Shown: in pieces, positions 8,702 to 16,191 of the stretch
How the letters are laid out: every line of letters begins with the position of its first letter
How positions within the stretch are numbered: position 1 is the first letter of the stretch
NCBI GenBank assembly: GCA_937958695.1
Contig: CALGNK010000037.1
Span: 1 to 42,081, forward strand
Origin: an uncultured bacterium
GTDB taxonomy: Bacteria; DUMJ01
Reading direction: 5' to 3'
Length of the DNA: 42,081 nucleotides
Made by a program: the position numbers and the translations under genes
Notes under the pieces: generated by a model
The model's input: the letters and a program-made list of their open reading frames with translations, nothing else
Told to the model about the DNA's origin: nothing
Databases searched by the model: none

Positions 8702-8756
8702 TCTAAGTTTCTTCTAAGCCACAATTAAATTAGCACTAAGAATATCTATATAGAAT
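8702..8756 (+). promoter_or_regulatory. Four 11-bp phased TAAG-type half-sites plus -10 box
   Basis: TCTAAG (8702), TCTAAG (8713), ATTAAA (8724) and ACTAAG (8735) start 11 bp apart. The last ends 10 bp before TAGAAT (8751-8756), a -10-like box 22 bases upstream of the NapH-like gene. Spacing and placement are identical to the element at 6290-6344. It lies in the divergent region shared with the response regulator gene. Confidence 0.7.
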
Positions 8757-8778
8757 AAAAGAAAAACGGAGGTGTAAG

Positions 8779-9531
8779 ATGAATCAGATCTTAGAGATAC
8801 TAAGTAAGTATTATATATGGATTATTTTTATGGGAGCAGGTATAGTGATATACCTATTGAAACTGAGTCCACTAAGAAAAACAATGCTCTTCTTAAGTGT
8901 TATAATTCTCGGTTTTTACCTTGGAGCATGCCCCTGTCCAAGTGGCTCTATATTTCACATCTTTACAAGTGTAGGGGCATTTTTATTCATATTTACTGCA
9001 GTAACTACCATTCTCTTTGGAAGGGTTTATTGTGGATGGGTGTGTCCTTTAGGAGCAGTACAAGAGCTTATACATGCTGACAAATATAAGGTAAAAATTC
9101 CTAGAAAGATAGACAAGTATCTGAGATATATGCGATTTATTATTCTTGGAATATTTCTCTATCTTACAATTATTAGCTCTAGATATATGTGGGGTAAATA
9201 TGATCCGTTTAAAGTACTCTTCAATTTTAGTGGCAATAGAGTAACGTTTATCCTTCTATTAGTAACATTAGGCTTGTCTATTTTTATAGAAAGAGTTTTC
9301 TGTAGATATATATGCCCAATGGGTGGAGTTCTATCTATAATCTCTAGATTTTCTATACTTGGCATAAAGATAGATAAAAATAAGTGTATAAGCTGTCAAA
9401 GATGTGAAAAGATATGCCCAGTGGGAGCTATAGAAAATAAAGAGAAAGAGCTAATAATCAACAAAGGTGAATGTATAGATTGTCTCAGATGTAAAGATAT
9501 ATGTTCTAAAGGGGCTCCTAATTGCCGATAG
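8779..9531 (+). CDS. NapH/MauN-like membrane 4Fe-4S ferredoxin protein
   Basis: The product is 250 aa with about five membrane helices. Two CP motifs flank the middle helices (CGWVCPLGA about residue 87 and CRYICPMGG about residue 175), the hallmark of the NapH/NosR/RdxA family. The C-terminal tail carries two 4Fe-4S motifs: CISCQRCEKICP and CIDCLRCKDIC. An extra GACPCPSGSIF lies near the N-terminus. Proteins of this type pass electrons across or along the membrane to a periplasmic partner. No NapG, nitrate reductase or NosZ is present, so the partner is unknown; the secreted cysteine protein at 6376 is a candidate by shared promoter design. ACGGAGGTG precedes the ATG. An imperfect GC-rich hairpin near 9510-9536 may end the transcript. 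Confidence 0.88.
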   Translation: MNQILEILSKYYIWIIFMGAGIVIYLLKLSPLRKTMLFLSVIILGFYLGACPCPSGSIFHIFTSVGAFLFIFTAVTTILFGRVYCGWVCPLGAVQELIHADKYKVKIPRKIDKYLRYMRFIILGIFLYLTIISSRYMWGKYDPFKVLFNFSGNRVTFILLLVTLGLSIFIERVFCRYICPMGGVLSIISRFSILGIKIDKNKCISCQRCEKICPVGAIENKEKELIINKGECIDCLRCKDICSKGAPNCR

Positions 9532-9545
9532 GGCCCCTCTTCTCT

Positions 9546-10394
9546 CTAAGACAATTTAACTGCTTGTCTTAATAACTGAATACTGGCTAGAATACCTTCT
9601 TCCGAAGATGCCTTACCTTCAAACTCTATAGAGAGATAACCATTATAACTAACATCTTTAAGCATCCTCACTATCTTCACATAGTCAGGATTAAGATTAA
9701 AATCATAAAATATTCCACCACCCCAATAGGTCTTTGCATGAACAAGGACAGTATAGGGAATAAGGGCAGATAATTGTTCATAAGTGTTCTCTCTAAAGTT
9801 TCCACAATCTAAACAAACCTTTAACCATTTACTATTAACGCCATTTATTATATCTAATACACCTTTAGCGGAATAGGTAAGACCCCAATGATTTTCTACA
9901 GCAAGGACGATACCATACTGACTAGCAAACTCTGTACATTCCTTGAAACATTCTATATTCCACTCTACCCCTTGCTCATAAGAATATCCGGGTAATGGTG
10001 GTTCTTTACCATCTAAAGCCATCAATTCTATAAAGTCTTTGACCGTTCCCCACCTGCCTCCAAAGACTCTTATAATTGGAGCTCCTAATTTAGATGCTAT
10101 AACTATCCACTTTTTAACCTTTTCTACCTCTGATCTCCTTATTTCTGAGTCGGGATTTACAAAGTTATTATGAACAGAAAGAGCATAGATATCCTGCGAA
10201 TTAGAAACTGCCAGTTGTTTGATCTTTGAAACATACTCATCACTATCTGAGGTAAATTGAACAGCTAAAAGTTCTAGACCATCAAGCCCATACTTATATG
10301 CTAATGGGAATATATCTTCTAAAGTAAGATTAGCCTCTTCTGACCTTCCATAGTTGAACCTTTTAAAAGAATAACTGGAGCTTCCTATACGCAT
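9546..10394 (-). CDS. Sugar phosphate isomerase/epimerase-like TIM-barrel protein (AP endonuclease 2 superfamily)
   Basis: The product is 282 aa. It follows the xylose-isomerase-like barrel: MRIGSSSYSF at strand 1, DGLELLAVQF at strand 2, PIIRVFGGRWG, and metal-site residues in VLAVENHWG (Glu), VCLDCGNF (Asp), TVLVHAKTYWG (His) and YLSIEFEGK (Glu). This set is typical of sugar or cyclitol isomerases and epimerases such as IolE/IolI relatives; the substrate is not deducible. AGGAGGGATGTTG precedes the ATG. It starts 26 bp after the end of the crcB reading frame, so it should be the third gene of the fluoride-riboswitch operon. It converges on the NapH-like gene with 14 bp between the stops. 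Confidence 0.82.
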   Translation of the reverse strand: MRIGSSSYSFKRFNYGRSEEANLTLEDIFPLAYKYGLDGLELLAVQFTSDSDEYVSKIKQLAVSNSQDIYALSVHNNFVNPDSEIRRSEVEKVKKWIVIASKLGAPIIRVFGGRWGTVKDFIELMALDGKEPPLPGYSYEQGVEWNIECFKECTEFASQYGIVLAVENHWGLTYSAKGVLDIINGVNSKWLKVCLDCGNFRENTYEQLSALIPYTVLVHAKTYWGGGIFYDFNLNPDYVKIVRMLKDVSYNGYLSIEFEGKASSEEGILASIQLLRQAVKLS

Positions 10395-10420
10395 TCAACA
10401 TCCCTCCTAAAATCTTTATT

Positions 10421-10788
10421 TTACTTTACTATTCTAGCACCAAACTCAATAGCCCCTAAGGATAGAATAAGATTAAGAACTATATTATTGAAAGCCAAAA
10501 GATGCTTTCCAGATTTAAGATAATTAATAGTCTCTACCCCAAAGGTAGAAAATGTAGTGAATGCTCCCAAAAACCAACCATAATAATAGTTTTAGTTATA
10601 TCAGATATCTCTAGTCTTTTACTGAATAGGGTTAAAAGTATCCCTGCTAAAAAACAGCCGATTACGTTTACTACAAGGCTTACAAACGGGAATTTCCCTC
10701 CAAAACTTAGCTTAACCCATTGAGATATTACATACCTCATTATCGCACCAAAAAAGCCTCCAATACCAACTGCAACTATCTCGCTCAA
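10421..10788 (-). pseudogene. crcB: crcB fluoride channel gene with a single-base frameshift
   Basis: The first 74 or so codons read as Fluc/CrcB: a GGFFGAIMRYVIS opening, then FVSLVVNVIGCFLAGIL, then TIIMVGF. The frame then runs into WEHSLHFLPLG and a stop. Adding one T to the T5 run within 10568-10576 restores GFLGAFTTFSTFGVE, the most conserved CrcB motif, and the frame continues to a TAA at 10421-10423 with a typical final membrane helix. The repaired gene would be 122 aa, the normal family length. CrcB dimers export fluoride through the membrane. The gene lies second in an operon behind a fluoride riboswitch, which confirms the identity. The shift may be a sequencing error in a homopolymer, a real inactivating mutation, or slippage-dependent expression. 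Confidence 0.92.
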
Positions 10789-10800
10789 AGGTATTCCCTC

Positions 10801-11427
10801 CTACTTTAACTTTAAGATTTCAATAGCCCTTATCCAACTATCTGCTTCTACTCCGATTGGTTCCTCTCTAAACCTATAATCCTGCTTTCTTATAAATTCT
10901 AAAAGTTGATCCGAGAGACCTTTAAGTTTCAAGGCGGTTAACTCTAGAAAGAGATCATTAACTTCTCTATCCTTAGAAATTGCTAAGACCTTAGAAAGAT
11001 GAAGCATACAAAGACCATCAGAGTCTTTATAAATCTCATAGAATTCGTAATCTCTTATATTTTTTATCAATTCTTCTAGTATTCTATTCTCCATATCTTC
11101 TGAAACCTCGCATATAAGGCATCTCCTATCAGATAATATTCTTTGAACGTTTAGAGTCTTATAATAAGCATCTACAAGGTCTTTGTATATAATAGAGATA
11201 CCTAAAGTATAACCCTTATATCCAAACCTAAGTAGTTTCTTAGAGTGTTCTTTACAAAATCCACCTGAACTTATTAGTTTTGCCCTAAGATTAGTATCGT
11301 TTACGCTCTCATATAAAAGACTATCTATATATCTGTCAGTGTATGTCTCTAACAAGAGACATACTGGACAACCTCTCCCTTTCATAGCATCTAACAATTC
11401 ATAATAGGTATTATTCCTTCTATTCAT
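10801..11427 (-). CDS. DUF6062-like double CxxC/CxxH protein, first gene of the fluoride operon
   Basis: The product is 208 aa, cytoplasmic, with no membrane segment. Two similar halves are visible, each with CxxC followed about 35-50 residues later by CxxH. The first is GCPVCLLLE with GGFCKEHSK, the second RRCLICEVS with GLCMLHLSK. This arrangement suggests two zinc (or Fe-S) sites and fits the family I recall as DUF6062. The C-terminal third is helical and basic. It is the first gene after a fluoride riboswitch and lies 12 bp before crcB, so it should be induced by fluoride. Function is unknown; a role in fluoride resistance or in repairing a fluoride-sensitive metalloenzyme is inference. 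The start follows GAGGGG and AATTATG. Confidence 0.68.
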   Translation of the reverse strand: MNRRNNTYYELLDAMKGRGCPVCLLLETYTDRYIDSLLYESVNDTNLRAKLISSGGFCKEHSKKLLRFGYKGYTLGISIIYKDLVDAYYKTLNVQRILSDRRCLICEVSEDMENRILEELIKNIRDYEFYEIYKDSDGLCMLHLSKVLAISKDREVNDLFLELTALKLKGLSDQLLEFIRKQDYRFREEPIGVEADSWIRAIEILKLK

Positions 11428-11451
11428 AATTACCCCTCTAATATATAAAAA

Positions 11452-11521
11452 AGCTCCTACAGAACATCTGTCCTGTAGGAGCTATCAGCCAACATAAGGC
11501 AATCAGGCGAGCTCCATCGCC
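11452..11521 (-). ncRNA. Fluoride (crcB-type) riboswitch with transcription terminator
   Basis: On the minus strand the aptamer starts GGCGATGGAGCTCGCC (11506-11521). It continues through a TTGCC...GGC helix (within about 11490-11502) and ends TGATAGCTCCTACAG (11473-11487). This is the order of conserved elements in the fluoride riboswitch, including the GGAGCT/AGCTCC pairing. The same 3' segment forms the 5' arm of an 11-bp terminator hairpin (11473-11483 with 11452-11462) followed by a run of T. Fluoride binding would hold the segment in the aptamer and let transcription continue into the DUF6062-like gene, crcB and the isomerase gene. Confidence 0.95.
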
Positions 11522-11550
11522 TAATAATATAATAACATAATAGTCAATCC

Positions 11551-12102
11551 TTAGGATTCTTTTCTTAAAAACTCAAAGATAAAATAACACAAACCTATAA
11601 GCAAGATAATATCTCCAATACTATGGACACTTGCGTAAGGCTTCAAAAAGGTTGGCGCAATAATGTCTCCTAGAAAGTTGAGTTTTGTTTTTTCTGACAT
11701 TATTACACCATTATAATATCTTCCAAACTTAGTGAGCATTTCGACTTTATCAAGCTTCCCTATCATCTGAAGCTTACTAATATCTTGAGGCATATATCCA
11801 CCATTAGCAATTATAACTATAAGATTAGAAAGAAAACCTATAAGAGAGATCTTCATCCCTCGATATTTTAGATTTAGCAATATTACAATAAGTAGCATAA
11901 GAAGAGATGTGATGTAGATATATGGGGTTAGATAACGATAATTCGAATTAAAGAACCCTTCACTAAAGATTATTATCTGTAATACAAAACTTACAAGGAT
12001 AAGTGGAAATCCTCTAAATACCTTCTTCTCAATACCTTTTATGCCTTTATTTAATAATAACGCAATCGATAGACATAAAATAATAGCTACTAAATAAACC
12101 AT
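11551..12102 (-). CDS. DUF5317-like membrane protein
   Basis: The product is 183 aa with about five hydrophobic helices: at the N-terminus, about residues 32-50, 58-78, 84-100, and a final one in DIILLIGLCYFIFEFL. The ANGGYMPQD stretch near residue 105, between helices, and the following short loop resemble the DUF5317 family, whose function is unknown. There is only a weak ribosome-binding site. It follows the methyltransferase gene by 34 bp in the same direction and ends 29 bp before the fluoride riboswitch, so it is upstream of and outside the fluoride-controlled unit. No enzymatic residues are evident. Confidence 0.55.
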   Translation of the reverse strand: MVYLVAIILCLSIALLLNKGIKGIEKKVFRGFPLILVSFVLQIIIFSEGFFNSNYRYLTPYIYITSLLMLLIVILLNLKYRGMKISLIGFLSNLIVIIANGGYMPQDISKLQMIGKLDKVEMLTKFGRYYNGVIMSEKTKLNFLGDIIAPTFLKPYASVHSIGDIILLIGLCYFIFEFLRKES

Positions 12103-12136
12103 ACCTTACACCTAATCCTTACAATTTGAAGATATT

Positions 12137-12802
12137 TTAACATAATTCCTTAAGAGAGGAAACCTTACCTCCTAATATTACAGTAAACCCTGCAGATCTA
12201 AAGAAGCCATCCCTAGGTAGCTCAATTTCTCTTACACTGTCAGGTTCCTGAAATAGGGTAGAGATAACCTTTTCAATCTTAAACCCTGCAATTAAAAGAA
12301 GACTCTCTATCTCTTCAAAAGAGTAAAAGTTTGCATATCTATAAAAACGATGTCCTTCCTTTTTCTTTGCTATATATAACTTACCCCAAGGACTATCTTT
12401 TAAAACTAATCCTAAAACAATTTTCCCATCAGGCATTAAAATACGATTACTCTCTTTTAAAACCGCTATTGGAGAATCAACAAAGCATAGAGTAACAATT
12501 AAGAATACTGTACCAAAGGATCCATCTTTAAAGGGCTGATCCTCTCCCCTTGCCTGGCATACCTCTATACCCCTACTTTTAGCTATCTCTAAAAGCTTAT
12601 TAGAAGGGTCTATCCCTAATTCAATACCTAAAGCCTGGGCAAAACGTCCACTACCTACGCCTACTTCAAGCCATGGCTTAGGAAGCAAAGGTAAAATCTT
12701 TCTAAAAGCAAGGAGTTCGGTTTCGAAGATAAGCCTTCCATCTTTATCAAACCAAGAATCATATTCTTGTGCTAATATGTCAAATGGGCTAAAATCTTCC
12801 AT
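12137..12802 (-). CDS. Class I SAM-dependent methyltransferase
   Basis: The product is 221 aa. Motif I is LEVGVGSGRFAQALGIELGID (about residues 41-61, split here by its acidic end), followed by GEDQPFKDGSFGTVFLIVTL (motif II region) and LKESNRILMPDGKIVLGLV (motif III), the Methyltransf_11 layout. The acceptor molecule cannot be read from the sequence; family members methylate small molecules such as quinones or rRNA-unrelated metabolites. It is divergent from the FmdE/ABC operon and may be co-transcribed with the DUF5317-like gene. A TATAAT at 12827-12832 (minus) could be its -10, without a good -35. Confidence 0.85.
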   Translation of the reverse strand: MEDFSPFDILAQEYDSWFDKDGRLIFETELLAFRKILPLLPKPWLEVGVGSGRFAQALGIELGIDPSNKLLEIAKSRGIEVCQARGEDQPFKDGSFGTVFLIVTLCFVDSPIAVLKESNRILMPDGKIVLGLVLKDSPWGKLYIAKKKEGHRFYRYANFYSFEEIESLLLIAGFKIEKVISTLFQEPDSVREIELPRDGFFRSAGFTVILGGKVSSLKELC

Positions 12803-12856
12803 CAGTTCTCTCCAATTACAAGTAATATTATAACTAAATCTCTAGAATGTTGTAGC

Positions 12857-12886
12857 TTGACAGTCTAACTAATGATGTCTTATAAT
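12857..12886 (+). promoter_or_regulatory. Strong sigma-70 promoter of the FmdE/ABC operon
   Basis: TTGACA (12857-12862) is followed by 18 bp and a perfect TATAAT (12881-12886). The predicted transcript begins near 12893, which leaves a leader of about 125 bases before the TTG start at 13020. Confidence 0.8.
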
Positions 12887-12899
12887 CTATTCCTAGGAA

Positions 12900-13003
12900 A
12901 AGAGCCACGAAGGCTTAGATTAATCAAGAATATAAAAATTTAGGATATAAGGACCACGAAGGAGAGCTACATGAAGTAGCTATCTTTGTGGTCCTTAATT
13001 ATT
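12900..13003 (+). ncRNA. Structured leader RNA with two competing copies of CCACGAAGG
   Basis: The leader carries CCACGAAGG twice (12905-12913 and 12954-12962). The second copy forms a long hairpin: 14-bp outer stem 12948-12961 with 12984-12997 and 6-bp inner stem 12965-12970 with 12976-12981. The first copy sits in its own small hairpin (GCC/GGC). The single 3' segment CTTTGTGG (12984-12991) can pair with either copy, so the two folds exclude each other. The hairpin ends seven bases before the AAGGAGG ribosome-binding site (13004-13010). There is no T-run, so if it regulates it probably acts on translation. It matches no riboswitch class I can recall. Confidence 0.45.
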
Positions 13004-13019
13004 AAGGAGGTGCCTAAAC

Positions 13020-14528
13020 TTGAAGAAGTTCTTATTGGCTCTGATTTTTTGTGTTATTATTCTAGCTCAAAGTATTGCTTTTGGGGAGACGATCTATACA
13101 GTAGGGGATACTACAGGTGACTGGGGAATGCCAACTCCCTATCTTCATTATAGTAGAGGTCCTGGGTATGTAAGGATGAGTCTTGTATTTGATTCCCTTA
13201 TATGGAAAAGTAAAGAGGGCCTTATTGGGTTACTAGCCAAGGATTGGTCGTATGATAAAAAGGATAATGCTTATATTTTTACACTGAGGGATAACATAAA
13301 ATGGCATGATGGAGTCCCGTTTACTTCAGACGATGTGGTATTTACGTTTGAATACTATAAAAAATATCCTTATCAGTTTTCTGATGCAGGTTCTATTGTA
13401 AAGAAGGCAGAAAAGATAGGACAAAATAAAGTCAAGATATATCTTAAGTATTCGTATGCCCCATTTCTGACAAATATAGCTGGTACTATACCAATCATAC
13501 CTAGACATATCTATAAAGACATTCAGAATCCAATGGAGTTCACAGATATTAAATGCGCCATAGGTACAGGACCACTCAGACTAAAGACATATGACAAGGC
13601 TAGTGGCTTGTATGTATTTGAGGCAAATAGAGATTATTATTTAGGAGAAGTAAAGATCGACCAGCTAAAAATTGTAAAGGTAAACAATCAAATCATACCC
13701 AGCCTACTCATAGGTGGACAACTAGATGCGGTAGGAATAACACCAGAGATGGTTGGGATCCTTAAGGATAAAGGGCTAAACATTATAAAATCTACATATG
13801 ACTGGAATGCTAAGCTTATCTTTAATCATAAAAGATACCCATTCTCAGATGTAAGATTTAGAAGAGCTATAGCTTATGCCATAGATAGAGAAAGGATGGT
13901 AAAGATAGCCTTGAGAGGTAATGGGATGATAGGTAGTCCTGGGATACTATCTCCCGATAATCCTTACTATACAAAGGATATAGAACAGTATCATCAAGAT
14001 ATAGAAAAGGCAAAGGAGTTATTGTCAGATATAAAATATCAGAAAGAGATAACCATTATATACGCTCAGAACTTTGACCAATTTGCACAGCTTATAAAAG
14101 AAGATCTTAACAAGTTAGGTTTAAAGATAGTATTAAAGTCTATGGAACAAAAGTCGGTAGATGCATTGGTAAATAGTTGGAAGTTCGATATAGCAATTTC
14201 AGGACATGGGGGACTTGGAGGAGATCCTGATATACTATATAGAATCATCTTAGGACGAGGATTTAACTCTGCTAGGTATTATTCAAATAAGAAGCTAATA
14301 GAATTACTTAATAAACAAAGGTTTACTTTAGAGGAGAATCTACGTAAAAAACTTGTAGCAGAGATACAGAGGATATATGCAGAAGAAATACCAACCTTGA
14401 CATTATACTATCCTGACTCATACTGGTGCTTTAATAATAAGATAGAGTTATATTATGTAAAAGGAGGGCTTGGCAGTGGAGTACCAATCCCTCTAAATAA
14501 ATTGGCATTTGTTAATATAAGGAGATGA
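13020..14528 (+). CDS. ABC solute-binding protein, family 5, of an FmdE-linked transporter
   Basis: The product is 502 aa. The start is TTG at 13020, eight bases after AAGGAGGT. A signal peptide (MKKFLLALIFCVIILAQSIA) is followed by FGETIYTVGDTTGDWG; there is no lipobox. Typical SBP_bac_5 features are LRDNIKWHDGVPFTSDDVVFTF (about residues 88-108) and FRRAIAYAIDRERMVKIAL. It would deliver a ligand to the permeases encoded next in the operon. NikA-type proteins in this family bind nickel chelates, while others bind peptides or haem. The FmdE gene at the operon end hints at a metal- or cofactor-related ligand, but this is inference. Confidence 0.9.
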   Translation: MKKFLLALIFCVIILAQSIAFGETIYTVGDTTGDWGMPTPYLHYSRGPGYVRMSLVFDSLIWKSKEGLIGLLAKDWSYDKKDNAYIFTLRDNIKWHDGVPFTSDDVVFTFEYYKKYPYQFSDAGSIVKKAEKIGQNKVKIYLKYSYAPFLTNIAGTIPIIPRHIYKDIQNPMEFTDIKCAIGTGPLRLKTYDKASGLYVFEANRDYYLGEVKIDQLKIVKVNNQIIPSLLIGGQLDAVGITPEMVGILKDKGLNIIKSTYDWNAKLIFNHKRYPFSDVRFRRAIAYAIDRERMVKIALRGNGMIGSPGILSPDNPYYTKDIEQYHQDIEKAKELLSDIKYQKEITIIYAQNFDQFAQLIKEDLNKLGLKIVLKSMEQKSVDALVNSWKFDIAISGHGGLGGDPDILYRIILGRGFNSARYYSNKKLIELLNKQRFTLEENLRKKLVAEIQRIYAEEIPTLTLYYPDSYWCFNNKIELYYVKGGLGSGVPIPLNKLAFVNIRR

Positions 14529-15436
14529 AAAAACTTTTTGACTATTTCATAACAGTCTTCATAATCATCCTCCTAAGCTTTACTCTACCAAGATTATTGC
14601 CTGGAGACCCTATAAGCGCCATATTCGGAGAAGAGGCTATAGCTAATATGAGTGAGGAAATGATAAGTCAAGTTAGAGATAGAATTGGATTAGATAAGCC
14701 AATATGGGTACAGTTTTTTATATTTCTAAGAGATATCTTTAGAGGAAACTTGGGCTATTCCTATTACTATAGAGACTACATAGCAAATATTCTTAAGAAG
14801 AGTTTCCCTTGGACTTTGATGCTTATAGGCGTATCTCTTCCGATCTCCTCTATCTTGGGCTTCTTTTTAGGATTAAATATTAGTTATGCTGTAGGTAGTC
14901 GATATGATAAGGTATCATTTATTACTATGGTAGCAATGGGTAGCCTTCCCGAATTCCTAGTAGGGATTATACTGTTAATAGTTTTTGCTATTAACTTAAA
15001 AATCCTTCCGGCATCATTTTCGTTTTCTCCTTCAAGGTTTAAAGCATTCTTGTTACCTTGTCTATCCCTTATATGTGTTGACCTTCCCAATAGCTATATA
15101 ACAACAAGAAATCTAGCAGTATCGATAGTAAAAGAAAGATTTATAGAAACCGCAAAGGCTAAGTTGAAGAACCAAGGAAGAATAAAGTATATCCATATAG
15201 GAAGAAATATTATCTATCCAGTTATTACAAGATCTCTCTTAAGACTATCTCATTTACTCTTTGGAGTCATATTTATAGAGATAATCTTCTCCTATCCTGG
15301 TATAGGAATGGTACTGTATAACTCAATAATCCACAGAGACTATGCATTTGTCCAGATATGCATATTACTTATATCTATCATTGTAGTAACTATAAATATG
15401 TTGACTGAATTTCTATTTACTAGAGGAAAAGTTTGA
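14525..15436 (+). CDS. ABC transporter permease, DppB/NikB type
   Basis: The product is 303 aa with six predicted membrane helices. The N-terminal helix is followed by FTLPRLLPGDPISAIFGEEA, the typical DppB opening. GLDKPIWVQFFIFLRDIFRGNLGYSY is at about residues 60-85, split by the family's periplasmic loop. The C-terminal half carries ERFIETAKAKLKN, corresponding to the EAA cytoplasmic loop that contacts the ATPase, and FSYPGIGMVLYNSI. ATGA overlaps the binding-protein stop by 4 bases and AAGGAG precedes it. Confidence 0.92.
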   Translation: MKKLFDYFITVFIIILLSFTLPRLLPGDPISAIFGEEAIANMSEEMISQVRDRIGLDKPIWVQFFIFLRDIFRGNLGYSYYYRDYIANILKKSFPWTLMLIGVSLPISSILGFFLGLNISYAVGSRYDKVSFITMVAMGSLPEFLVGIILLIVFAINLKILPASFSFSPSRFKAFLLPCLSLICVDLPNSYITTRNLAVSIVKERFIETAKAKLKNQGRIKYIHIGRNIIYPVITRSLLRLSHLLFGVIFIEIIFSYPGIGMVLYNSIIHRDYAFVQICILLISIIVVTINMLTEFLFTRGKV

Positions 15437-16191
15437 TTAGGCTACCCATTATCTACTCTATGATTCAAAGGGATGAAATATTTATGAGACCATCACATAT
15501 ACATCTATTTGGAACAAACGAAGTCGGGCAGGATATGCTAATGTTAGTATTAGGGGGGATTATAAACTCAATACTACTATCTATTTTGGTAGTCTTAGGA
15601 ACAAATCTTATTTCCCTAATGCTAGGTTCTTTTATGGCTATCTATGGTAAGAATTTAGAACGACTATTATTAAGAGTTATAGATATCTTTTTAGTAATGC
15701 CTTCTAATATATTGATAATGGCTATCTCAATATATATAAAACCTAGCCCTATATGGTTTTCCTTCGTCATACTTATATTTGGCTGGGCTCAAGGAACAAA
15801 ACTTATCTGGAGTCATACTAAGAGGATAGTAAATAAAGATTATATAAATGCGGTTAAATTATTCGGCGGAAGCAGTTTTTATATCTTGCGTAAACATATC
15901 TTCAGAGAGATTCTCCCCTTACTTCTAGTCATTGCTATACAAACAACAAGAAGGACAATACTTATAGAATCAGGGCTAAGCTTTCTAGGTATAACAAATC
16001 CAGAGGTTATAAGTCTTGGAAAATTAATCAATAGATCGTTAGACTTTTTATATTTAGATGTGTGGAAGTGGTGCCTATTACCACCTCTTTTAGGGCTTAT
16101 TATCATCTTAGTGGCGTTAGGCTTTATAGGAATTTATATGGAAGGGAAATTCGACAGGAGGCCTAATATTGATAGAGATATCAGGGCTTAA
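15433..16191 (+). CDS. ABC transporter permease, DppC/NikC type
   Basis: The product is 252 aa, somewhat short for DppC because the usual N-terminal helix is reduced to a few residues. HLFGTNEVGQDMLMLVLGGI corresponds to the family's GTDxxGRD motif. Five hydrophobic helices and the EAA-like loop (DYINAVKLFGGSSFYILRKH) follow, then ESGLSFLGI near the C-terminus. The start is a TTG that overlaps the preceding stop (TTGA), with GAGG upstream. It pairs with the 14525 gene product to form the membrane channel. The 3' end overlaps the ATPase gene by 23 bases. Confidence 0.88.
   Translation: MIRLPIIYSMIQRDEIFMRPSHIHLFGTNEVGQDMLMLVLGGIINSILLSILVVLGTNLISLMLGSFMAIYGKNLERLLLRVIDIFLVMPSNILIMAISIYIKPSPIWFSFVILIFGWAQGTKLIWSHTKRIVNKDYINAVKLFGGSSFYILRKHIFREILPLLLVIAIQTTRRTILIESGLSFLGITNPEVISLGKLINRSLDFLYLDVWKWCLLPPLLGLIIILVALGFIGIYMEGKFDRRPNIDRDIRA

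Noticed and set aside
9510-9540. GC-rich inverted repeat around the NapH-like stop codon.
   Set aside because: Only a six-base stem with a long loop; too weak to list as a terminator.
11546-11558. Near-palindrome AATCCTTAGGATT before the fluoride riboswitch, possibly an operator.
   Set aside because: It overlaps the stop of the DUF5317-like gene and is short; chance is likely in AT-rich DNA.
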